Assembly: GCA_030147905.1 (NCBI GenBank)
Contig: JASBUM010000136.1
Coordinates: 1-11,086, forward strand
DNA from: Acidimangrovimonas sp.
GTDB taxonomy: Bacteria > Pseudomonadota > Alphaproteobacteria > Rhodobacterales > Rhodobacteraceae
Length of the DNA: 11,086 nt
Reading direction: 5' to 3'
Shown here: positions 5,942 through 11,086 of the stretch, piece by piece
Layout of the letters: every line of letters begins with the position of its first letter
Position numbering within the stretch: position 1 is the stretch's first letter
Position numbers and translations under genes: made by a program
The notes under the pieces: model-generated
Database searches by the model: none
Told to the model about the DNA's origin: nothing
Seen by the model: the letters and a program-made list of their open reading frames with translations, nothing else

Positions 5942-6574
5942 ATGGCACGCAAGACCGGATCCCACGCCGACATCACCGGCCCGCGCATACGCGAGGCCGC
6001 GCTCGCGCTGTTCGCCCGCCACGGCTATGCGGCGGTGTCGATGCGCCGCATAGCGGCCGAGGTCGGTGTGCAGGCTGGTGCGCTCTATCTGTACACGCCT
6101 GACAAGCAGACCCTTCTGTTCGAGCTTCTGCGCAGCCACATGGACGAATTGCTCACCGCTCTGGAAGCGGAGCCCCGGGCCCCCGATCCGGTGGCGGCGC
6201 TACGCCGCTTCGCGCGCTTTCACATCCGTTTCCACCTTGCGCGACCTCAGGCGGTCTTCATCGCCTACATGGAACTGCGCAATCTCGAACCTGAGAATTT
6301 CGCCCGGATCGAGACCCTGCGACGGCGTTACGAAGACGCGCTCGAGGCGATCGTGGCCGCAGGCCGGCGCAGCGGCGAATTCGACGTCCCCGATACCAAG
6401 CTGGCGACGCTGGCGCTGATCGCGATGCTCACCGGGGTGACCGGCTGGTATCGCGAGGGCGGTCGGCTGAGCCGCGAGGCGGTGGCGGCGATCTATGCCG
6501 ACATGGCCGTGGGGGCGGTGGGCGCCGCGCGGCCTGCACCGGCGCCCGATGCCGTCAATGCGCCGGGCGGATGA
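5942..6574 (+). CDS. TetR/AcrR-family transcriptional regulator
   Basis: The 210-residue product has the TetR-type DNA-binding domain at about 13-60: helix IREAALALFARHGY (16-29), then the helix-turn-helix with MRRIAAEVGVQAGALYLY (34-51) and the following PDKQTLLFELL segment. Residues 70-200 form the all-helical ligand and dimer domain. Its GWYREGGRLS end segment resembles TetR proteins that control acyl-CoA or fatty-acid catabolism, but that is from memory and the ligand is unknown. It is the only clear plus-strand gene. Its ATG lies 9 bp after a perfect inverted repeat, probably its own operator, and no Shine-Dalgarno is visible; a later start would destroy the DNA-binding domain. Its 3' end overlaps the convergent pirin gene by 20 bp. 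Confidence 0.93.
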   Translation: MARKTGSHADITGPRIREAALALFARHGYAAVSMRRIAAEVGVQAGALYLYTPDKQTLLFELLRSHMDELLTALEAEPRAPDPVAALRRFARFHIRFHLARPQAVFIAYMELRNLEPENFARIETLRRRYEDALEAIVAAGRRSGEFDVPDTKLATLALIAMLTGVTGWYREGGRLSREAVAAIYADMAVGAVGAARPAPAPDAVNAPGG

Positions 6575-7466
6575 AGGTGCCGTTGCGCAGCTCGGCGATG
6601 GCCTGGCGCAACTCGGCCTGGGTGTTCATGACGATCGGGCCGTGCCACGCCACCGGCTCCTGGATCGGGGCGCCCGAGATCAGCAGGAAGCGCACCCCTT
6701 CGGGGCCGGCCGTCACCTCGATCTCGTCGCCGGTGCCGAAACGGACCAGCGTGCGGTTGCCCGACAGGTCGCGCATGTTCACTTCCTGCCCCATCACCTC
6801 CTTTTCCAGAAGCACGCCGGTCGGCTGGGCGGCATCGCGGAACCGGCCCGCCCCCTCGAAGACATAGGCGAAGGCACGACGATAGGTATCGATCGTCAGG
6901 CGCCGGGTCACGCCGGGCGGGACGGTGACATCGAGATATTGCGGATCGGCGGCGATTCCGTCGACCGGCCCGTTGCGCCCCCAGAAGCTGCCGACGACGA
7001 CCCGCACGCGCGTGCCATCATCGTCGATCACCTCGGGGATCTCGGCGGCGGTGACGTCCTGATAACGAGGTGCCGTCATCTTCAGGCTCGACGGAAGGTT
7101 CGCCCAGAGCTGGAAGCCATGCATGCGCCCCCGTGAATCGCCCTGCGGCATCTCCTGATGCATGATGCCCGAGCCGGCGGTCATCCATTGCACGTCACCC
7201 GCCCCCAGCCGGCCGGTATTGCCCAGCGAATCGCCATGCTCCACGGTGCCGCTGAGGACATAGGTGATGGTCTCGATCCCGCGATGCGGATGCCAGGGGA
7301 AACCACGGCGGAAATCCTCGGGGCGGTCGTTGCGGAAATCGTCGAACAGAAGGAAGGGATCCATCAGCTCGGGCTCCTGGAAGCCGAAGGCGCGATGAAG
7401 ATGAACCCCTGCCCCCTCGATCGTCGGGCGGGCGGGATATTCGTGGGTGACCGGGCGGATCGACAT
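6555..7466 (-). CDS. Pirin family protein (bicupin)
   Basis: The 303-residue product is a pirin, a two-cupin protein. The N-terminal cupin carries the Fe-binding set: His59 and His61 in PWHPHRGIETITYV, then His103 and Glu105 in SGIMHQEMP, matching the ligands of human pirin. A C-terminal pirin domain with LLISGAPIQEPVAWHGPIVMNT (given here as LLISGAPI plus EPVAWHGP) spans about 180-290. Some bacterial pirins have quercetin 2,3-dioxygenase activity, others act as redox-linked cofactors; which applies cannot be told. No signal peptide, so cytoplasmic. ATG 7466 is chosen over the longer frame back to 7676 because GAGGAG lies 6 bp upstream and homologues start near here. A promoter fits just upstream. 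The gene is convergent with tetR and overlaps its end by 20 bp. Confidence 0.94.
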   Translation of the reverse strand: MSIRPVTHEYPARPTIEGAGVHLHRAFGFQEPELMDPFLLFDDFRNDRPEDFRRGFPWHPHRGIETITYVLSGTVEHGDSLGNTGRLGAGDVQWMTAGSGIMHQEMPQGDSRGRMHGFQLWANLPSSLKMTAPRYQDVTAAEIPEVIDDDGTRVRVVVGSFWGRNGPVDGIAADPQYLDVTVPPGVTRRLTIDTYRRAFAYVFEGAGRFRDAAQPTGVLLEKEVMGQEVNMRDLSGNRTLVRFGTGDEIEVTAGPEGVRFLLISGAPIQEPVAWHGPIVMNTQAELRQAIAELRNGTFIRPAH

Positions 7467-7472
7467 GGCGTT

Positions 7473-7478
7473 CTCCTC
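7473..7478 (-). promoter_or_regulatory. Ribosome binding site fixing the pirin start
   Basis: GAGGAG on the minus strand, 6 bp before the ATG at 7464-7466. It is the strongest Shine-Dalgarno in the window and rules against the longer upstream frame. Confidence 0.8.
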
Positions 7479-7509
7479 GAGCGGGGCCCGGAGCGGGCGC
7501 GTCAGGCCC

Positions 7510-7537
7510 AATCTAGGCCGCGCGCCCGCCTCCGCAA
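7510..7537 (-). promoter_or_regulatory. Probable pirin promoter
   Basis: On the minus strand TTGCGG (7532-7537) and TAGATT (7510-7515, four of six matches to TATAAT) are 16 bp apart. The predicted start near 7503 gives a leader of about 37 nt holding the GAGGAG. No operator-like palindrome matching the TetR site is seen here. Confidence 0.5.
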
Positions 7538-7638
7538 TGGCGGCGCGGGCAGAGGTTGCGTGCAGCCCTGCACATACGGAACCGGGGGGACGGCCCGGGG
7601 TGCGGGGTGCAGTCGTGCCGGGCGCCGGCCGCGGCCGA

Positions 7639-8358
7639 TCAGGGCGCCAGCGGCGCGAAGACCACCTGCGGGGCAAGGCGCGGGCGGGTGACGATCACAT
7701 CGCGGAAATCGCTGGGCGCCAGGCCCATGTCGAAGAAGGGCACGTAGCGCAGGCGGCTTTCCACCACGATCAGCGTCTCGCCCGCCGACAGCGACGGCAG
7801 CCGCCCACGCAATGCCGAAAGGCCGTCGCCGTCCAGCGTGGCACCGCCACCGCTGCCATGGGACCAGATCACCCGGTAGCGATCGGCCCCGGCGTCGTAG
7901 CCGATGCTGGAGACGCGAAGCCCGGTCTCGTCGCGGGCGTGGGTGAGATAGGCGAAGAGCCGCGCCATTCCGTCGATGTCCGCCGCGGTCAGCGGCCGCG
8001 TCTGGCGCGAGATCGCATCGGCGACGGTATAGGCGGCCTTCTGGCTGGAATCGATGGTGTCGAAGGCATCGAAATAAGCATAGGTGCCGAGATTGGCCCA
8101 GATCAGCACCGGCAGCACAAGGATCGCCTCGACGGAATAGGCTCCACGACGATCGTGCAGGAACCGGCGCAGACGGTGATGCAGACGGCCCGGCTGCGGT
8201 CGCGAAGGACCGCCGGTTTCCGTCTGCTCCCCCCGCGGGCCGGTGCCGGCACACAGCCCCGTTCGGGTCCCGGCACGGGGCGCCGTAGACTTCCCCGCGC
8301 GCACCCCGGCGGCAGGACCGGCAGGGGCGGCGAAGACGTGACCGGTTGCGCGGGTCAT
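7639..8358 (-). CDS. TadE/TadF-like pilus assembly pseudopilin
   Basis: The 239-residue product has one N-terminal-type membrane segment (about 74-96) introduced by RRGAYSVEAILVLPVL. Gly72 followed by Glu77 and a hydrophobic run matches the Gly/xxxxGlu processing pattern of Tad pseudopilins, cut by a TadV-type prepilin peptidase. The rest (about 97-239) is a probable periplasmic domain with no recognised motif. The first 65 residues are a Pro/Gly/Arg-rich extension, unusually long for TadE-like proteins. Still, an AGGGAG lies 7 bp before ATG 8358, so I keep this start; a GTG at residue 19 is an alternative. It is the last gene of the tadG-tadE operon, 17 bp after the previous stop. Likely role: minor pilin or envelope component of a Tad (Flp) pilus. 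Confidence 0.8.
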   Translation of the reverse strand: MTRATGHVFAAPAGPAAGVRAGKSTAPRAGTRTGLCAGTGPRGEQTETGGPSRPQPGRLHHRLRRFLHDRRGAYSVEAILVLPVLIWANLGTYAYFDAFDTIDSSQKAAYTVADAISRQTRPLTAADIDGMARLFAYLTHARDETGLRVSSIGYDAGADRYRVIWSHGSGGGATLDGDGLSALRGRLPSLSAGETLIVVESRLRYVPFFDMGLAPSDFRDVIVTRPRLAPQVVFAPLAP

Positions 8359-8375
8359 CCTGTTTCTCCCTGCAT

Positions 8376-8972
8376 TCAGCGCGGTTCGTTGACGAAGGCC
8401 GAGGTGGCGACGATCGCATAGCCGCCCGAGCCATCCACCGGCATCCGCAGCCCCAGCGCATTATGCGGGAAGACCGGATCGGTGACCGCGCAGGCGCGCA
8501 CGATCATCATCTGGTCGCCCGCACCGGCGATCAGCCGCGTCACCGGCAGTACCGACTCGCGCCGGTCGATGCAGCGTGCAGCCGGGTCGGGCAGCGCCCA
8601 TGCGGCGGAATCGAGCGGGCGAAGTTCCAGAAGCAGCGTCCCGCGGCAGTTCGGCACGACCGCCCCCGCCGCATCGCAGATTCGCGCCTTCAGCGCCTCG
8701 TGATCCGGGTCGACAAACTGGCCCAGACGGAGCCCGCGCACGGTGAGGTCCAGCGCCCGCTTCAACATCGCCTTGCGCATGGCATAGACGCCGGCCTCGA
8801 TCGTCGAGAGGAACACCATCATGATGAGCGGGAAGATGATGACGAACTCGATCGCCGCGGCGCCATGCTCGGAGCGGCGCCAACGGCCCGGCGAAAGCCG
8901 CCGCCGGAGGCGCGGCGCCACCCCCCGCACCGCCCCGCGAAACTGCCGCAGAAGGATCCGGCCACGGCTCAT
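8376..8972 (-). CDS. TadE-like pilus assembly pseudopilin
   Basis: The 198-residue product shows the TadE domain: HGAAAIEFVIIFPLIMMVFL starts at residue 36, with Gly37 then Glu42-Phe43 fitting the pseudopilin cleavage pattern of Flp-type leaders, and one membrane segment at about 41-61. The first 35 residues are Arg-rich and should stay in the cytoplasm; the C-terminal 130 residues face the periplasm and contain four cysteines (99, 109, 134, 161). TadE-type proteins are minor pseudopilins needed for Flp/Tad pilus assembly. The ATG overlaps the stop of the tadG-like gene by 4 bp (ATGA), so translation is probably coupled; the longer open frame up to 9710 runs inside that gene and is not real. 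Confidence 0.88.
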   Translation of the reverse strand: MSRGRILLRQFRGAVRGVAPRLRRRLSPGRWRRSEHGAAAIEFVIIFPLIMMVFLSTIEAGVYAMRKAMLKRALDLTVRGLRLGQFVDPDHEALKARICDAAGAVVPNCRGTLLLELRPLDSAAWALPDPAARCIDRRESVLPVTRLIAGAGDQMMIVRACAVTDPVFPHNALGLRMPVDGSGGYAIVATSAFVNEPR

Positions 8973-10693
8973 TGCGTAAGCCGCAGCAGGTTGATGTTGC
9001 CGGCTATGGCCGAGAAGGCATCGCCGATCTCCGCGCCCTCGACTGCGAAATGATAGCCCGGCGCGGTGGCGCAATCGCGCAGCATGGCCGCGCCGTGATC
9101 GGAGGTCTCGAAGCCGATCGTGTAGACGGTGATGCCCTTGGCGCGGGCGGCGCCGCAGATCTGGCGCAGATAGCCGTCCATGGTGGCCGCCTCGACGGTC
9201 TCGACGATACGGTCGTACCAGCTGCGCTCGGCCTGCCATCCATAGGCCGGACGGATCAGATTGCGCGTGAACCACCGCACCGACATCCGGTCCCAGACCT
9301 CGGGCCAGGTCATCGGCACCGGCAGGCCGGGATCCTTGACGACGGTGCAGCTTGCCGCCCGCAGCCACCAGCGCGACTCCTCGTCGCACGACAGATGGGT
9401 GCCCGCCCCCCAGGGCAGCGCGCGCCACTCGCCCAGCGCGCTGATCCAGTACTGGCCGCGCAGCGGGTCGAACAGCGAATAGCCGCCGTCGGCGCTGTTG
9501 GCCATCAGCAGCGCGGGCCCCGCCTTGTAGGCCGGGTCGAGCTGATAGCGGCGGGTGTTCTGCCCGTCGCTCATCACCACCATCACCTTCATCACCTGCG
9601 GATCGCCGAAAAGCGCCGGCAGGCGCGACAGCCGCGGCGTCGTCACGCCGTCGCCGATCATCGCATCGACCAGCAGCCGCGCCGCCGGATCGAGCAGCGC
9701 CGCGCCCCATTTCACCCCGCTCTCGATCGAGGTGTAGCCCCCCGCGACCAACGATTCGATCTTCGTTTTCAGCGCTATCTGGTCATTCGAGAAGGGCAGG
9801 ATCTCGCGCGCCGCGAGGGTGCTGCATTCGGGCCGGATGCGGCCGTGGGCGTAGGTTTGCGCGTCGAAATGCCCCGACCTCGTCAAAAGTGCCGTGGGCA
9901 GTATCGCGGTGGTGCCATAGTCGAGCGGCAGGAAGTCGATGCAGTTGGCCTTGGTCTGGTCATCCGTCACCGCGAGCTTCGACATCAGGTAGGGGCCCAG
10001 GCTGACATGCGAATCATAGGGCACGATCGAGACCGAAAGCGCATCCGCACCGACCGCGCCGAACATCGTGTCGATGAAGCGGCCGGCGGCGATCTTCAGG
10101 TTCTCGATCCGGCCGTTCCAGCCCATGGAGCCCGAATTGTCCAGCACCAGCGCGATCTCGACCCCGCCCACGCTTTCCTCGGCGGTGCTTGCCCCCGCGC
10201 CCTGCAGCCGGGACACCCCGGCGAGCTTCATGAAATGCGTGTCGGTCCCGACATCGGCGCGCGCCGAGATCCGGCTGGAAAATTCAGACTTCGTCGCGGT
10301 GATCGCGCCCAGCGATCCGGCCAGCCCGGCCTTGGAAAAATAGTCCTCGACGACGTCGCGGGGGCTGCGCGCCTGATCGAGATTGGCCGCCGCCAGGACC
10401 GCCGCATCCAGCGTGTTCTGGACCTTCGTGCGCCGGGTCTCGTGGTGCATCAGGTCGACGGCGGTTCCGGCCGTGGCCAGCATCAGCACCAGCATCATCA
10501 GGCCGAAGACCACGAGCGAGCCGCTTTCGTCGCGCAGGCGCCGCCCCAGTGCCAGCCCACCCCGGCGCCCCCGGATCGACGCGCGGCCGGGCGCGCGCCG
10601 GCCGCGGCCGTCGGGCGCCGCCACGCCTTCCCGCCCGTCCCCGGCCTTCCCGTGCCGGCACCCGCGCATGCCCGTCGCGCCCCTTCGTTCCAT
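8969..10693 (-). CDS. TadG-like protein with von Willebrand A domain
   Basis: The 574-residue product has an Arg/Gly-rich cytoplasmic N-terminus (about 1-52), then DESGSLVVFGLM leading into one membrane segment (about 59-80), the Tad/TadG-like N-terminal pattern. A von Willebrand A domain follows. Its MIDAS metal site is visible as DNSGS at 185-189, a Thr at about 321 (YTSIESG) and the Asp of MSDGQNT near 376; the closing strand ITVYTIGFE is near 521-529. Between these last two strands sits a Trp-rich insertion (about 416-492, ten Trp). TadG-type proteins are thought to anchor or stabilise the Flp pilus at the envelope. I chose ATG 10693 because GAGGA lies 5 bp upstream; the ATG at 10705 overlaps that site. 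First gene of the three-gene tad operon. Confidence 0.88.
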   Translation of the reverse strand: MERRGATGMRGCRHGKAGDGREGVAAPDGRGRRAPGRASIRGRRGGLALGRRLRDESGSLVVFGLMMLVLMLATAGTAVDLMHHETRRTKVQNTLDAAVLAAANLDQARSPRDVVEDYFSKAGLAGSLGAITATKSEFSSRISARADVGTDTHFMKLAGVSRLQGAGASTAEESVGGVEIALVLDNSGSMGWNGRIENLKIAAGRFIDTMFGAVGADALSVSIVPYDSHVSLGPYLMSKLAVTDDQTKANCIDFLPLDYGTTAILPTALLTRSGHFDAQTYAHGRIRPECSTLAAREILPFSNDQIALKTKIESLVAGGYTSIESGVKWGAALLDPAARLLVDAMIGDGVTTPRLSRLPALFGDPQVMKVMVVMSDGQNTRRYQLDPAYKAGPALLMANSADGGYSLFDPLRGQYWISALGEWRALPWGAGTHLSCDEESRWWLRAASCTVVKDPGLPVPMTWPEVWDRMSVRWFTRNLIRPAYGWQAERSWYDRIVETVEAATMDGYLRQICGAARAKGITVYTIGFETSDHGAAMLRDCATAPGYHFAVEGAEIGDAFSAIAGNINLLRLTQ

Positions 10694-10984
10694 GCCTGTC
10701 CTCATCCGGTCCGACGGCCCCAGTCACCCCGACGCAGGCGATTGTGGCGTGCAAGCCTCCACATTTCCTTAACGCGCCCCGGCCACCGGCGCGCACCGAC
10801 CACCGGCGCGCCACGACGCCACCGCCTGGCCGCTTCATGCGGCGCATCAGGCAGGGCCGCCAGGGGGTTGAAATTTGAAGCGTCTTCTTTACCAAGGCGG
10901 CATAGACTGCGCCGAGTCGCCCGGTGAAAGGGCGCGACCTCTCACCAGCGCGCGGGTGCGGACCCGTGCATCAGCGGCGAGACG
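10694..10984. other. Upstream region of the tad operon, no clear gene
   Basis: No convincing gene lies here. The stretch must hold the promoter of the tad operon (minus strand), but I find no hexamer pair with good spacing. An AT-richer patch at about 10868-10910 is the likeliest place for promoter elements. A 12-bp direct repeat ccaccggcgcgc occurs at 10783-10794 and 10800-10811. Open frames crossing the region are extensions of shadows of the tadG-like gene. Confidence 0.45.
10699..10703 (-). promoter_or_regulatory. Ribosome binding site favouring the 10693 start
   Basis: GAGGA on the minus strand, 5 bp before the ATG at 10691-10693. It overlaps the alternative ATG at 10703-10705, which has only a weak GGA upstream. 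Confidence 0.6.
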
Positions 10985-11086
10985 ATGGCAGCAACAGGCA
11001 TGAGCCGATCATCGCATGCCCGCCCGGCATCCGGGGCCGGGGTGCCGGTACCTGTCGACGTGCGGGTACCTGTCGACGTGCGGGTG
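10985..11086 (+). CDS. Possible 5' end of a gene running off the window
   Basis: A plus-strand frame opens at ATG 10985 and stays open for 34 codons to the window edge, after an in-frame stop at 10925-10927. The product starts MAATGMSRSS, turns Pro/Gly/Ala-rich, then shows the repeat PVDVRV twice because an 18-bp DNA repeat lies in frame. The Shine-Dalgarno evidence is poor (GAG only 3 bp before the ATG). It is divergent from the tad operon. It may be the start of a protein with a short-repeat region, or chance open frame in GC-rich DNA. Confidence 0.2.
   Translation, partial: MAATGMSRSSHARPASGAGVPVPVDVRVPVDVRV
11047..11086. repeat. 18-bp exact tandem repeat at the window edge
   Basis: The unit ggtacctgtcgacgtgcg occurs at 11047-11064 and, without any mismatch, at 11065-11082; the next bases (ggtg) begin like a third copy and diverge at the fourth base. 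Each unit holds two 6-bp palindromes, ggtacc and gtcgac. Because 18 is a multiple of three, any reading frame through it yields a six-residue repeat. The array may continue past the edge. Confidence 0.85.

Noticed and set aside
10769..10773. TTAAC as a CtrA half-site for the tad operon
   Set aside because: Only one short half-site is present, with no properly spaced second TTAA; too weak to call.
8972..10927. Plus-strand open frame of 651 codons opposite the tadG-like gene
   Set aside because: Antisense to the von Willebrand A gene; low-complexity His/Arg/Gln-rich translation without motifs.
11047..11086. Start of a CRISPR array
   Set aside because: The copies are directly adjacent without spacers and the 18-bp unit is too short for a CRISPR repeat.

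Overview
The window is GC-rich chromosomal DNA that reads like an alphaproteobacterium, most likely Rhodobacteraceae/Paracoccaceae. This rests on the strong G/C bias at third codon positions, the hom-glpX-recJ gene order that I recall as characteristic of that group, the alphaproteobacterial-type tRNA-Glu, and weak promoters with TTG-type -35 boxes. The genus cannot be fixed from the sequence. Nearly all genes lie on the minus strand; the clear exception is one TetR-family regulator.

Layout from left to right. Bases 1-320 hold no convincing gene; they are more AT-rich than the rest and contain a DnaA-box match and a small nested hairpin. A complete tRNA-Glu(TTC) with its own promoter follows (321-441). 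Bases 477-5156 carry a minus-strand housekeeping cluster read in the order hom (homoserine dehydrogenase), glpX (class II fructose-1,6-bisphosphatase), an isochorismatase-like cysteine hydrolase, and recJ (single-strand DNA exonuclease). The last three are 5 bp apart or overlap by 4 bp and look co-translated. The hom leader (5157-5462) has a probable promoter, a hairpin and a short 12-bp tandem repeat.

Next come a small lipoprotein of unknown function (5463-5786, minus) and a divergent TetR regulator (5942-6574, plus). The regulator is preceded by a perfect 11+11 bp inverted repeat ending 9 bp before its start codon, very likely its own operator. A pirin gene (6555-7466, minus) is convergent with tetR and overlaps its end by 20 bp.

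Bases 7639-10693 form a three-gene minus-strand operon of Tad (tight adherence) pilus accessory proteins: a TadG-like protein with a von Willebrand A domain, then two TadE/TadF-like pseudopilins. They probably act together in the envelope, presumably with a core Tad secretion apparatus encoded elsewhere. Upstream of the operon is a stretch of about 290 bp without a clear gene. The window then ends inside two exact 18-bp tandem repeats, lying in a possible plus-strand ORF that runs off the edge.

I see no transposase, integrase, CRISPR array, phage gene or obvious defence system. The least explained items are the right-edge tandem repeat, the TetR operator with a possibly leaderless start, and the Trp-rich insertion in the TadG-like protein.
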